A stretch of DNA of 64,000 nt, from the NCBI GenBank assembly GCA_003008705.1, contig PDUO01000028.1:131214-195213 (forward strand), written 5' to 3'. Both the position numbers and the translations under genes were made by a program. Under the pieces are notes generated by a model. It searched no databases. It had not been told where the DNA came from and saw only the letters and a list, made by a program, of their open reading frames with translations. This DNA comes from Pezicula radicicola (lineage: Eukaryota; Ascomycota; Leotiomycetes; Helotiales; Dermateaceae). This document shows positions 45,197 through 57,099 of the stretch, one piece after another (position 1 is the stretch's first letter; each line of letters starts with the position of its first letter).

Positions 45197-46337
45197 GGCT
45201 TGATCAGCAGCATGTTTCTCGATACATTTGGATTGGACTTTGTCTAGTTATTGCATTTTGGACCCAGAGGCGTGTTTCAATGCGCGCCTGCTGTTCCGTA
45301 TTGACATTTAATGCTGCTGAGTAAGCAAGGCTAGCTTGGGAACGGAACTTCTACATATCCCCTTCATCGTCATCTTCACACCACTTCACGAAAATGACAA
45401 GAACCCCGTCAATATCAACTCCGTCAATTCTAAGTACTTATAGATGATGCGCGCATGAAGATATTTGATCGACGGTATTCATAAGCTTGGTCACTGTGGA
45501 GCACCTTCTGGACGACGTAGCTTATTGATTCGAGGGTTGACGCGTCGCGATGCTTCGGAGACGCGCTCCACGCCAACTATCTTCCAGGCGTGGAATTGTT
45601 CCCAATGTCATGAAATTCCCAGATTCCTAGGTCGCTCATATTGGAGCTTGATATTACTGAAGCCTGAATTGCTGTCAAAGCTGGCAGGAGCAGTTTCGGC
45701 CCATCGACCTAGGAAACTATCGAACTTTGGACTCAAAGTTGGTCCTTCTCTTGGCCTTTAGACAACGATCAGGTCCAAGTCGTTTACCAGTAGACACTTA
45801 GAAATAAGTACATTGGTATTTTACTCGTTTTCCAAGAAAGACACCGACACAACAGCACAACTCATCAATTACCGATCTCCACGCTTCTATACTTTCCAAA
45901 TTCTGTTCAGTGTCGCTATGCAACATTTAGGCGCCTTGACAATCACAAACACACAAAATGGTTTGGCTCTAAGCGTTCGCTGGACGGTTAGACTTCGCAC
46001 CTTGTTTCTTGTCCAGAAATCCCGATCGTTTTATGAATGTGGAAGATCCAAATTCGGGCACAAACCCTACACGGGGCAATAAGTCACCGTGGTTCTTTTT
46101 GATGAAAAGTTGCCCTTTCGCTATGGTTGTGCAATACATTGACAGACAGCAAGATTGTCCTAGATAACAAGAAATAATCTAACAACCAGGTTATGTTGTG
46201 GACATGCTAAAGTAGAAAATTCAGGGTAACATTGCTCGGTGAATTTCCGCTTTTCAAATTACTAATGCCTGCCTTACTCTTTTTCTGCGTAGGACTTAGC
46301 TTTTTATCTACCCTCAAAATGCTACTTTCTTCCAAGC
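45197..46337. other. Intergenic: FHIP promoter and 3' flank of the peptidase
   Basis: No supported gene. The 98- and 89-residue plus-strand frames at 45465-45761 and 45813-46082 match nothing I know. A short inverted repeat (ttcctaggtcg facing cgacctaggaa) lies at about 45623-45716. Confidence 0.4.
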
Positions 46338-47984
46338 TTAAGGGTCCCATGGCCCTTGTGCCCTGGTGCCTGTCAAGATCTCAGGCTCGCCTTCTTCCTT
46401 GACAAGCAAAATATCCTCATGCCTGACACCAAACATGTCCACAAGGTAGATTCCTGGCTCGCTAGCGAATGTCATTCCGGCTTTCAACGTTACGTTCACG
46501 TTGCCCTTGTTCAAGTAGGGGCTCTCATGAGCTTTGATGCCAATTCCATGACCTACTCGGTGAGTGAATGCTTCTCCATATCCAGCATCTGTAATCACTT
46601 TGCGAGCAGCAATATCGACAGATGCAGCTGAGTTACCGGCGACAAGAGCGTGCATGGACTGGGATTGTGCTTCAAGGACAGTGTCCCATACACTGAGTTT
46701 CTGTTGGATGCGTGGTGAAAGGGCTTGTCGTTCAGCGAAGTTGGTGGGTTTGGGGAAGAAGGGTGGGAAGAATGTCCGGCAAATGTCTGAGGAATAGCCG
46801 TACAGGTGAGCTCTGTAATCAATTAGCATTGGGTGTCGCTAACGGCTTCATTTACCTACCCAACATCAATCAGAACAAAAGTCTCTGCCTCCAAAACTTT
46901 GCTTCCATCAGTTCCGCCGTGTGGGTAGGAAGCATCCTCATCTGCGATTTCGTCAGCTTTGTTCCTACTGATCCGACATAAAATTACGGAGCCTACCAAA
47001 AAGTACAATGTCGAAGAAGGGCTCCATGCCAGCCGCTCGAAGCGTGTTGTCCAATACCTCCATCACTTCATTTTCAGTCAATCCCGGATACATGCATACC
47101 CGCATAGCCCGCACTGCTTCAACAGTGCCAGTATTCACAGCACGAACAATCTCAATCTCTCCAGATGACTTAGTCTGCTTTACTCTCTCGACCTCGCCTC
47201 CTAGTCCAACAACGTCAAAACCGTTCTGACTGAGACCTCTTTGGATGAAATCTCTCATCTCTTCATCAACCATAATTTTTGGTGCCACTATTCCTGCTCG
47301 CGATTTCTTCTGGCTCATTGACGTGCTCCATGCTCCCATCAACGTCTCATACGGATTCCAGTGCTCTTCCCATGGGACAAACTTCAAGGTCTCTGTGAAT
47401 GGCATCCCCAACAGTTTTGCTCTTTCAACTTCAAAACTGGGCGCCAGGAAAGATGTCCTTGCAGTTATCTCGCCTGTTGAGGAATCTTCTTGCGGCTGCA
47501 CGACCATAAGAAATGGACGTTCTTCTGGCTCCCATACTTCCCAGTCCTTCTGACTGATATTCGCATAGTACTGAAACGTGTACCCCGGCTCGACCAGGAA
47601 GGCATCAATATCATCCGCAACTAGAGCCTTTGCAAGGCGGTTTCTTCTCTCGACAAACTCCTCGACGGGAAGTGGAGATGCTGAGTCCATGAATGGAAGC
47701 CCTGTCTTGAGGAAGTTGCTTATAGAGCATTGTTGAAACTGCGCAATTGTCTCCGGTGGACCAAAAAAGGATTGATCTTGCCATTGGCTGTAGTATCGTG
47801 ATGCCTTCACCGGAGTCAGAGTTGGGGAGTATTTTGGGGGCTAATAGAGGTCTACCAGAAGAAAGCACGTTGTAGCACCCAGGGCCGCAGCTGCAAGACA
47901 ACGTCTGAGTTTAGGTCGAACGTTGGGTCCTGCAGGTCCCTGCCCTAGGAGTAGTAAAGACGCATCCTTGGAATGAGCCTGCAT
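46338..47984 (-). CDS. M24-family metallopeptidase (Xaa-Pro aminopeptidase-like), possibly membrane anchored
   Basis: Four-exon model on the minus strand: 47984-47856, 47804-46997, 46941-46860, 46812-46338; 497 residues. All five metal ligands of the pita-bread fold are present: Asp338 (VLIDVG), Asp349 (YSSDICRTF), His428 (HRVGHGIG), Glu458 (SEPGIYL) and Glu472 (RHEDILLV). The N-terminal creatinase-like half includes EEFVERRNRLAKALVADDID. The enzyme should cleave X-Pro or related bonds with two divalent metals. The proposed exon 1 encodes a hydrophobic segment (CLAAAALGATTCFLL), a possible signal anchor. Reading straight on from it meets TAG at 47843-47841. A weak 51-nt in-frame intron (GTAGAC..GAAG, with CTGAC) removes that stop. 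The first reliable residues are ASRYYSQWQDQ, so the exact start is uncertain. Confidence 0.8.
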
Positions 47985-48517
47985 ATCGTCCCTGATGAGA
48001 ATTCCACAGAATTGGTATACCTTCGAACTTTTTGAACAGCAAAACAGCAGAATTTTTTAATTTTTTTACCAGCAGATGAGCATAAAGAGGTGGAATGGTA
48101 CCAGCCACCCCGCCAAGACTAGCGCCCGAGCCCCAGAGTCAGCAGTTTCCCTATCTCTCCGTCGGCTATTTCCCCCACTCTACTAGAGTACCGTCGGCAT
48201 CTCCGCTCTTGGTACTGTACGCGTTGTACTGATAGTAATTTACATCTTGATCGGTCAGATGTCCCCCGTCTGTGCCTGAACGCCTGGACGTGCCTGGATG
48301 CAACAGATGATTCCTGGAGATCAGCGGATCTCGCCGGTAGTATCATGATATCGTGCGGTGTTTCTATCACTAATAAGGATTAGCTATCTCCCAGGCGGCT
48401 AGGCCGAGGTCATTCAGACAATTGGCAAGTTACATCTCCTCTTGCTTTCCTTTTCCTTTCTGTCATTTGTTTTTCTAGCTTTGGTCGAGTTCAACGCTTC
48501 GACAAGATCGCCGCAAG
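47985..48517. promoter_or_regulatory. Divergent promoter, M24 peptidase and Git1-like transporter
   Basis: A 533-bp spacer between divergently transcribed genes. It includes A/T runs at about 48053-48068. A pyrimidine-rich stretch (48432-48480) precedes the transporter start. No specific operator is recognised. Confidence 0.45.
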
Positions 48518-50285
48518 ATGGATTCCATTGGAGGTCCAACTCCAGCTCTAGATCGCAAGAACGAGTCCACAGGTAAAGAAGACAATGTCGTTGTTGTTAT
48601 GCCCGATGACCAGTACATCGGCCATGTCAAGGGGGAGACAACATACTCGAAGCTCTCGGTGACTCTAATGGTTATTTTCTCTGGTCTTGCAATAGGCTCT
48701 GATGGATTCAATGCGTCAATTATTGGAAATTTGTCTCTCATATTTGCCATCTTATACCCCGAAGCACTGACCACAACAATGTATTCGCGACTTTCGAACG
48801 CTTTCATGATCGGGATGATTGTTGGAATGTTGGGATTTGGATACATATCCGATCGATTGGGAAGGAAGAGTGGTGCTGTGTTAACAACGGGCATATTGGT
48901 TCTTGGAATCGCGATGAGTGCTGCTTCCAGTGGAAAGGATGACACTGGCATGTTCTGGATGCTGGTTGTCAGTAGAGGCATTGCTGGTGTGGGTGCTGGT
49001 GGGTGAGTAGAAATATGTTTTCCAGAGTATGTGAGAGCTTAGCTGATTTTATTGGTGATATCTAGAGAATATCCAGTTGCTGGAGCCGGTGCCACAGAGT
49101 CAACTGATGAGGATGCCGGGGTCCGTAAGAATCGCGGATTCATCTTCGCCATGATTGGAGATTTATCAGCGACCTTTGGGTTCATTTTTGGCGGGCTAGT
49201 TCCTCTACTTCTTATCCTGTGCTTCCATCAGAACGTAAAGCATTACAACATAGTCTGGAGACTTTCCCTGGCGTTGGGCTTGATTCCCCCAGTCTCGATT
49301 TTCTGGTTCAGATACAGAATGGCTGTTAGCACCGCGTACAGGAAGAGCGCTGCTCGGAAGCAAAGAGTACCATATCTACTTATTCTCAAGAGATACTGGA
49401 GGCCGCTATTGGGTTGCTCAATTGGATGGTTCTTGTAAGTTATCGCTTCACTGGATCTCGCGTCTTGTTCTAATGCCCTTGCTCAGGTATAACTACATAT
49501 CATACCCATTTGGTCTCTTCGCCTCAACAATCCTCACGCGACTCAATGTTGGTGACTCTCTAGTGAAGAACATGGGCTGGGGAACAGTGATAAACTGTTT
49601 CTACATCCCAGGCGCGCTCATCGGTGGTATGTACTCATTTTCTTGGAGCAAATTGCCCCTTTCAAGTCGATTCTTCGTTACTGCTGAATGATGTTTGAAT
49701 TACTCCCGAGATATTCGGAATGAGTGAGCTAACTCCGAGTTTTTAACTGCAGGCGTCCTAAGTGATAAGATTGGTAGACGGCGAACCATGGCGTTTGGTT
49801 TCTTCATCCAAGCTATCCTTGGCTTCATCCTCGGTGCAGCGCTCGGCAAGATCCAGGAAATTCTCCCCCTCTTCATCATCCTCTATGGACTCTTCCTCAC
49901 TCTCGGCGAAGTCGGGCCTGGCGCAACGCTTATCTTAACCTCCAGCGAATCCTTCCCAACCAGTATAAGAGGCCAATGTCTCGGTCTCATAGCGGCCTTC
50001 GGAAAGGCAGGCGCTGCTATCGGAACCGCCGTCTTCGCACCTATTCTCGCTAGTTTTGGCGATAGTGAGTACAAGGGCAATCAGGCTGTGTTCTTGATTG
50101 GCAGTGCGTTCGCTTTTGCTGGTGCCATCTCGAGTTATTTCATCATTCCTGATATTAGTAATCGTCTAGAGAATGAGGATGATGCTTGGAAGGCTTACTT
50201 GCAGGAGAATGGCTATGATATTCAGTGGGGTGATAATGAAACTAAGGATCCTGGTGCGCTTAAGATGGATGCGGTTACTAGTTAG
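48518..50285 (+). CDS. MFS transporter, glycerophosphoinositol permease (Git1)-like
   Basis: Four exons: 48518-49002, 49066-49434, 49487-49626, 49753-50285; 508 residues. Intron ends are GTGAGT, GTAAGT and GTATGT donors with AG acceptors. The sequence has about 12 hydrophobic helices. Motifs of the phosphate:H+ symporter/Git1 branch are GSDGFNASIIGNLSLIFAIL, the loop GYISDRLGRKSGAVLTTGIL, GIAGVGAGGEYPVAGAGATE and VLSDKIGRRRTMAFGFFIQA, with LGEVGPGATLILTSSESFPT and SIRGQCLGLIAAFGKAGAAI in the second half. In yeast, Git1 imports glycerophosphoinositol and glycerophosphocholine as phosphate sources. This protein probably takes up a similar phosphodiester or phosphate. Exact substrate unknown. 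It is divergent from the M24 peptidase. Confidence 0.9.
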
Positions 50286-50527
50286 AAAACTCGATTTGGC
50301 CTCGATAATAGGGGTGCGGGGGAGGCAATCTATACATTACTTCATTCTTTCTGTCTATACGCGTTCCATACATACGATGTTTTTTCTTAGTTGGTAATGT
50401 CAAAAAAAAAAAAACCTGCCCGTAGCACTAGTGTTTTGGAATAGGTTGACTAAAATTGAAGCTAAGTGTTAGAGATAGGCTTTATAGCCAAAACGAATAT
50501 TCTGCAATGTGAGCGAGTACTGAACTT

Positions 50528-50710
50528 TTATATTACAGTCCTCCGTTCACGGCAACTATGTAGTCGCCAGTTTTCTACTCGATCTTCACTCCATCCACAG
50601 ACTAAACGTTGTTGATAGAGGCGCTCAACATGATCTTTGGATTCTGGATCCCAAGGGACAAGCGTGACTTCTGATGTCGGTTTTGTTGTTGGAATTGGGG
50701 TTTCTGTCAT
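50528..50710 (-). pseudogene. 5' fragment of a GNAT-like acetyltransferase gene
   Basis: The minus strand encodes 60 residues from ATG at 50710. The part LVPWDPESKDHVERLYQQRL, then VCGWSEDRVENWR, matches the opening of a common fungal GNAT-like hypothetical protein, from memory. After LHSCRERRTVI the frame stops, and nothing resembling the acetyl-CoA-binding core follows before the transporter's 3' end. It is likely a truncated remnant, unless the rest lies beyond an intron I could not find. Confidence 0.4.
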
Positions 50711-52189
50711 TTTTGCTATATTGAGATTGGAATGAAAGTCGGTTGAGCTCTTAGGTTAGGAAACTTGGAAATTTTTGTCTACGTATATTCTGAGATGTGC
50801 TTACAAATATAAAGATGTCGAAATTAAGATCCGACTTTTGTGACTCTTATGTATGAGTCTTTGGAATTCGTCATCGATTGCAGCCAATATTTGCCGTGTT
50901 GATTTAAACCAATCGATGCCTGTTGTGAAATAATTGGCTTTGTATTGGTTCCGTAGTTTACATGTTAAGACATATTCTAAGATTATTGCTAACCGAGCAA
51001 AAGTCACAAGCTCAACTATCCTCTATAAGTTCCAAGTATTCACCTAACAGAGGGATAGTTTAGAAGAAAGAACATTTAAGCTGATTCCTAATAACTAAAA
51101 TTAATACATGTTCAATGAGAAGCACTAGTTTCCCTTTGAAGTTCTCTTGTTTTGCTTAGCGAGCACAGTTTACAAACGATAGCTTGTTTAAGTGATTCTT
51201 ATTAACCCCAACAAATTTAGGATATTTTCAAAGACATCAGCATTGAACTTACCATATGAATGCCCTTTTCCCTTAAAATCCAAAAGTCTTAGCAAATTAG
51301 CTCATGTCATGTATAGTAGACACAGCCACAGAATATCTAATAACAATAACAGCTTTTATAAGACATTTGTGACACTACTTAAGCACTTACTTCTTAGAGT
51401 CTGAAGTAACATCTATGCAGGAGTGAAGTAACTAACCCTAAGCAATAAGTACCATAGATTGAAAAGGTATTCAGAGAAAGTATAGGAAGACTTGTGCAGA
51501 TAATGCATTCCAAGCTACTAAACAGAATCGTTGTCGTCTTCATTACAAGATAGCGGTAGCGATAACCCTCCACAAGTGAACTCTGTCAGATGTCTTTAAA
51601 AACCAATCGCTTCTAATAATATTGGCAACAAGCTTAACGTTGACAATAACGCGCACCAAAGACTAAGCGCAAAAGTTCCCTATCCTTAATTTAAACATGT
51701 TTCTGAGCCATATGAGGTGCGCACAGCCTCAACTATAGCACCACTTAACATGATATTTGTAGACTTTCCCCTTACAGCAGTGGCATCTTTCCGAATTCTG
51801 GTCTGCCTTGGGTCTCCTCATTAATCATCTTCGTCTAGAGGCTGGAAAAGCAAATTAGTCCCATATATCATGACTACTAGTAGTCAATATCAACAAACTT
51901 GTGGTAACTGATAGTTGAGGGCTGGGGGTGGTTGTGGTGTCATGAAACCACAAGCTCTTGTGAGTTAGGGAAATATTGTTATGCACTGGCTTGTTATAAT
52001 AGCATTGTGATAGCTATTTGCGTGAGAGAAACCTACAAATAATGTATTGTCACAACAATCTGAAAATCCGGGTCCGCCAAGAACAGTATTTTCTCAAATC
52101 CCACGAAGGGGCAGACTCCGACTAATCAATTCGCTCCTACGCTACAATAATCCAACAAATCCTCCTGATCCCCAATGCAAGCATATAAC
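50711..52189. other. 1.5-kb AT-rich intergenic block
   Basis: AT-rich with only chance short frames (50801-51007, 51192-51404, 52047-52292). No repeat structure was noticed. Confidence 0.45.
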
Positions 52190-54394
52190 CTATGATCTAG
52201 CAGCCTCCAATTCTAGCTCTAGCTGTCTGATCCTCTCATTCTGGTCCTGTGTACCAGAGCCAACTCGCATCTTCAGAGTATCAACCTCTTGAGTAAGCCT
52301 GCCAATTTTCTCACTCTGTGCTGTGATAGTTTGGGTTTGTGCTGCTAGCAACTCCTTAATCTGCTGCAGGGAAGACTCGACAGATCCGTTAGAAGGAGCT
52401 GGAGAGCCAACCGCCGAGATGGGCCCGGATGATGTTGGGATTGTGGTTGGAGTTGGCGATGCAAGAGGCTGTTGAACCGATCGTGGGATAGATTCAGAAA
52501 CTGGTTGTGGCTTCATTGGAGATGTCTTAGTAGGGGAGACTGGTTTCGATTCAACTTTCGCAGCTGCAGGGATAGACTTTTGGGCGGGCTTGGAGATTTC
52601 CTCGAAGCTAGAAGTTTCAGCATCATCATCCGAAGCATCGTCGTCTTGGAACTTTGATGCCATAGCTGAAATAGAGCCCTTTTGCTCGGACATGGTTGGT
52701 GGAGGGGCTCTCTGAGCAGCCTGAGTTGGCTCTGGTGATTTAGCTGGAGTAGGTGCCTTGACTGGAGCAGGGGTAGGTGCAGCGACTGGTGGTTTGTAGT
52801 CAGCTGGGGCCTCTCTGGGTGCATTTCCTTCATAAATGCTTTCAAGGTCAATCTTGGCAGGGATGCCATCCTTGCCGGAAAGCCACTCTGCAGCAGAAAC
52901 AGCAGGCCTAGAACCGATAGCTGGGGGATAGATATCGGATTGGAAAACCTCAGCTCTTCTGGGGACAGTGAAAGAAATTGGCTCAATGTATGAATCGTTG
53001 ACAGTCTTGAATGCTCTCATAACTTCATTCTCGTGAACCTATTAATAGATCAGTCTTGTATGTTTCGGGGTATCCTTGCCAGTAGAACTCACGTTGATTC
53101 CGCGTCTTGGCAAGAAAGCTAGACCTCGCTGAGGATCTCCTGACTTGTATTCGGATAAGAACTCAAACTTGTCATTCTCGTACTCGAAGTATCGGATGTT
53201 ACCATCACTGCGCCTGTTAGTAAATATTTGAGAAATAGGAATTAGGGACCACTTACCCTTTGCCTGCGAGATACAAGCACTGAGTTCCATCATCTAGAGA
53301 CCAGTTAGTACAAAAATTCCAGCCTCAAACCTCAATTACACTTACCCCAAAATGGCATGCAGACACCAGAAATCGAGTCCAGGACAGTGCAGCCTCCGAT
53401 TGGCTCTGCTGGTGCTCCCACATCCCACAGGGCCATTTGACGGTCACTCATCTTTGAGAAACCTGTAGTGGCCAGACGGTTGTGTTCACCCATCCATGTA
53501 ACTCTGCTATTTTTTGCGCCACCGTGTCCTGCGACTTCATGTGCTGGTCTTTCCTGTCGAACATCCCAAACTCGAAGTTTCTTGTCTCGAGAGGTTGTTG
53601 CAAGAAGGGCACCGTTTGCACTCCAAGACAGACTTTGGACAATATCTCCGTGCTTTAACGTGAGGTTCGACTGTCCTGTACCAACATCCCAGAGCTTGAT
53701 TGTGTAGTCGCCAGAGGCCGAGGCGAGGATGTTTTCGGCGGCAGGGTTGAAGAGGACTTGTCCAACTTTCCTGTGTAAAATTAGAAGTGTTTGGGCCAGT
53801 CCTGCGCAAGTGCACTTACCTTGAATGCCCAGTCAACTTGCTCACAGGCGCAACATCCGAAGGCTCTTCAGCATCGCTGTAGAGGGTGAAGCCCTTAGGC
53901 ACCTGCCAAATGAATACCTTGCCATCATCTGACCCCGAAGCAATCACGCTGTCATTGAAAGGATTCCTGCAAACCTGTCAGCGCCCGTTGGTCCGCAAAG
54001 TGCCTCCAGTTCCTACCAATCTGTATCCAGAACTGGCCCTGTATGTCCCCTGAACAACGGAATCTGCTCGGGCAATCTTCCCTTCTCGTTCAATGGTATA
54101 ACAGCGAACGCACCACCACCACTAGCCTCCCAATTGACAGAAAGATATTCAGGGTTTGCCTGTGATCGCGATCAGCTCTCCTGCCCCGCAAACATCGTCC
54201 TTGGTAAGCTCCCACCTTCACCAAATTTGTGTCCCAGGCATTGCGACTGATATGCAAGTTATCGTAGCATCCCTCCTTTCTTGTCGACTTCCCAAAGACG
54301 TGCCCTGTTCCAAACCGTCAGCTCGTGTGCCAGTTTAGTGTTGTCGATTTAGCAGCTTACGATATTTCGACGCGCGCACGAAACGACCTGCCAT
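52190..54394 (-). CDS. CRN1: Coronin, actin-binding WD40 protein
   Basis: Eight exons on the minus strand: 54394-54361, 54304-54216, 54159-54017, 53966-53820, 53770-53346, 53293-53257, 53207-53093, 53038-52190; 612 residues. The start MAGRFVRASKYRHVFGKSTR is the conserved coronin N-terminus. Propeller landmarks follow: GHTGPVLDTDWNPFNDSVIA, SGSDDGKVFIWQVP, GHSRKVGQVLFNP, SGDYTIKLWDVGTG, TSRDKKLRVWDVRQ and GDGNIRYFEYENDKFEFLSE, with the C-terminal propeller extension RRGINVHENEVMRAFKTVND. Residues of about 400-560 are a Pro/Ala/Ser-rich linker with an acidic DDDASDDDAETSSFEE stretch. The end is a coiled coil (SEKIGRLTQEVDTLKMRVGS) for oligomerisation. The role is actin-filament bundling and Arp2/3 regulation in cortical patches and endocytosis. 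Exon 6 is only 37 nt. Confidence 0.95.
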
Positions 54395-55096
54395 TTGCAC
54401 TTAGCTCATATGCTTGCAAACAAATGCAAAATGTAACCTTGTATGGATATTTGTGGTTAAAGAGCGACGCGCGCTCCTGACGATGGGATGAATATGTAGA
54501 GTTGCAAGTTGTCAGGGACAAGGAGCGCTGGCGAGGCTACGGATTGTCTGAAACCTAACTTCGTAAAGTAGCCGCGAGCTTCTGCTGCGCCCACCACAGG
54601 GAGGTCTGGATTTGATTGTGGTAATCAGCTGTATAATGCACCCCCTTTCTTTTATGTCTCCTGATTTCTGTCTCGAGGAATTTATGTAATATTTTATACT
54701 ATATTCTTCTGCTCGAGACTGCCAAGTGGTGGGGGGGTGGACTTAGTTTCATTAGGATAGGCGTGTTAGTGCTAATAGTGTCTGTATTAATCTCTAATAC
54801 CACCCCAGATTTCTACATCGCCACGAGCACTCCACAGAGGCGGTTGTCTAGCAGAAACAATTAACCCCTCCGAAGCCTTGCTACAGTATATTCCCTTACT
54901 TTTCTTCTTATTGAACTGCTGTATTGCTTATTAACCTGTCAATGGTTATTCTCAAAAGCTTTGATTTAGTTCTTATGCAACCCAATCTACGTGTGGTGAT
55001 TGTGATCCCCAGACCATGTCGATGGTACTCCGTGCATTGTATAGTGTGTCATATACTCAATTACCAGGTTCCCAACCAAACAAAGCAAACATATCA
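54395..55096. other. Coronin promoter and intergenic sequence
   Basis: The 5' part is the presumed coronin promoter. A short G run lies at about 54731-54737. No gene is seen before the tRNA-like sequence. Confidence 0.4.
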
Positions 55097-55238
55097 AGTC
55101 GTATGGTCTAATGGGTGAGTTTACCTGGTTTCCAACAATTCAATTACAAGTTGCTAATTTATAAACAGTTATGATATCTCGTTCACATTGTGTTCATGTT
55201 TCCCGAGATGGTTCTGAGTTCGATCCTCAGTACGACTA
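55097..55238 (+). tRNA. tRNA-Val(CAC)-like gene with an anticodon-loop intron and a D-loop insertion
   Basis: The acceptor stem AGTCGTA (55097-55103) pairs perfectly with TACGACT (55231-55237), followed by discriminator A. The A box TGGTCTAATGG (55104-55114) fits the consensus exactly. The T arm is CTGAG/CTCAG with loop TTCGATC. The anticodon stem is TCTCG/CGAGA (55177-55181/55204-55208). Its 22-nt loop is best read as loop TTCACA plus C with a 15-nt intron (55188-55202) whose gtg can pair with anticodon CAC. Between the D-loop GG and TTA lies a 54-nt insertion (55115-55168) starting gtgagt and ending aaacag. Removing both inserts gives a standard 73-nt cloverleaf. Anticodon CAC suggests valine. 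The D-loop insertion is not a known tRNA feature in fungi, so this may be an inactive copy. Confidence 0.6.
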
Positions 55239-56556
55239 AATATTCTTTTTGTCGGGATTGCCTCTGTTCAGACTTCTTTTTTGCTGTTCGCATTTTCTGG
55301 CCGGTTGTCAAGCGACCATGTGATCATCCACTAGCCCTAATATGTGGATGGGGTTGCGCAATTGTGGCTGAATGTGGCTTGTCGAACTTAGAACTCTATC
55401 TATGGTAGAGCCATCTACAAAGTAGGGAGAGTGGAAAGAACCGATTTTTTTTATCAATCTCGACAGTAAGTATGCCTACCTATTGATAAAACTTGCAAAT
55501 CTAAATTGCAATAGAATTAGAATCTTTTTTTTTTGGTCTCGGAATCCATTGGTCTCGGGAAATACTAGTTGTTGTCGTGCAAGGTATAGCAGGACCAAGT
55601 AAATGTGAACAATTCCAGGGGCTGAAAGCTGTAGATCTAAGATTATAGAGAAGAGCTGTGGATACAGAGTAAGATTGAGTGAGTAGCCCTCAGAAGTAGG
55701 GCATAGGTGCTAAGGAATCCCTTACGAAATCCTTCTAAATCCCTTGCGAAACCTTCCTATTTTGGCCGACAAAGCCGAAGTACTTAAGGTTCAAATAGAA
55801 AGGTGCACAAATAAACAGCTAGAAGTGGCCTCTTGTTTACCCTTCCATATCTCAGGCTGGAGTCAAGTGAGGGGCTACGTCGGCGATCGAGACTAGCTCA
55901 GTAACTGAGATAGAGTTAGTAATTGAGTGATTCTGGCTAGCGGAGAGATGCGGCTTAATTATGTATGTGATTTGTATTCTGAATATGAATTTCTTTAGGA
56001 TTCGAGCAACTGCACTGCTCATTGTGTAGATACCCGGGAGGAAAAGCGCTATTATGAATTATCAGGTTTCGGAGGGGTGAAAGTTAAGCGACGGACAGGC
56101 CCAGACCGAATAATTTAGCATTTAGCTCTTAGTTAGTTTTTAAAAATAAGACTCGATTGCAGAAAATGAAGTGAGGTCTAAAGAGGGTATATATATATTT
56201 AGAATGTAGGGTGTTTATGCTCTACAAATTACTTGACTTCTGGTTGATAGCTCTTTAAAATTTCTACTTCCGAAAATATTGAAGGACAAGTGTCTTGAAG
56301 AAACTAAGAAAAGTAAGAGTTCGCAAAGCTATGCGCACTTCAATTCCACACAAAAGGAGCGAGACAAATAGAAAGAGAACTTAGACTTAGAGCTAAGGTA
56401 ATGTTCACATAGCTACATAGCAGCTTACTTGACTTGATTTGAGTAGCTAACTTAAGCGCTTAAACTTGAAATAGTGTAACTCACTTCTCTTATATTTGCG
56501 CCGGACTAAAGCTTATTATACTAAGATAGGCAATTCCTAAATTTGAGTAAATAGAC

Positions 56557-56690
56557 TATCCCTTTGTGTGTCTTACGGCCCTCTACCTATGTCCCGGGAC
56601 GTGCACGGTAAAATACATGTATTTTTTGGTGGTAGAATTCTTGGGGTGCCGAATCCCTGTCTAGAGGGCCGTAAGACACACAAAGGGATA
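56557..56690. mobile_element. 130-bp MITE-like palindrome with perfect 27-bp arms
   Basis: The left arm 56559-56585 (tccctttgtgtgtcttacgg, then ccctcta) is the exact reverse complement of 56662-56688. TA flanks both ends (56557-56558 and 56689-56690) and extends the perfect palindrome. The interior of about 76 bp has no coding capacity. Perfect arms suggest a recent insertion compared with the element at 35405-35607. Confidence 0.8.
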
Positions 56691-57099
56691 GCACTTGTGC
56701 CAAATCATAAATACACTATTAATGAACTCTATAACCGAAACCATAGGACAAGGAATTTATAATTTTAAAGGAAATAACTCTGTATGGACACAGATGGAGA
56801 GTGATGAGAGAGATGTCAAAATAATCTTACTCAGCAAAGTCAGCTTATATAGCTTCAAGCTAATGGACACAGAAGGAAGTCTGATTCTTGTGTACCAGCC
56901 AATTTGAATAAAACTGAACAAGGCCAAACGCCGGCTTTAAACTGACAAGATACAATAGTGTGACAATTAACGAATATATTCGCCGCTAACAGAGAAAACG
57001 CTACAGCAAGACTCTATAAGGGTAAGATACAGTTTCTCGAGCACTAGGAAAAGTTTGGCATTGCACATATGAAGACCAGTGATTCTATCAGAGATGCAG

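Noticed and set aside
45465..45761. 98-residue plus-strand frame as a gene
   Set aside because: No family resemblance, no splice context, and it lies in the FHIP promoter region.
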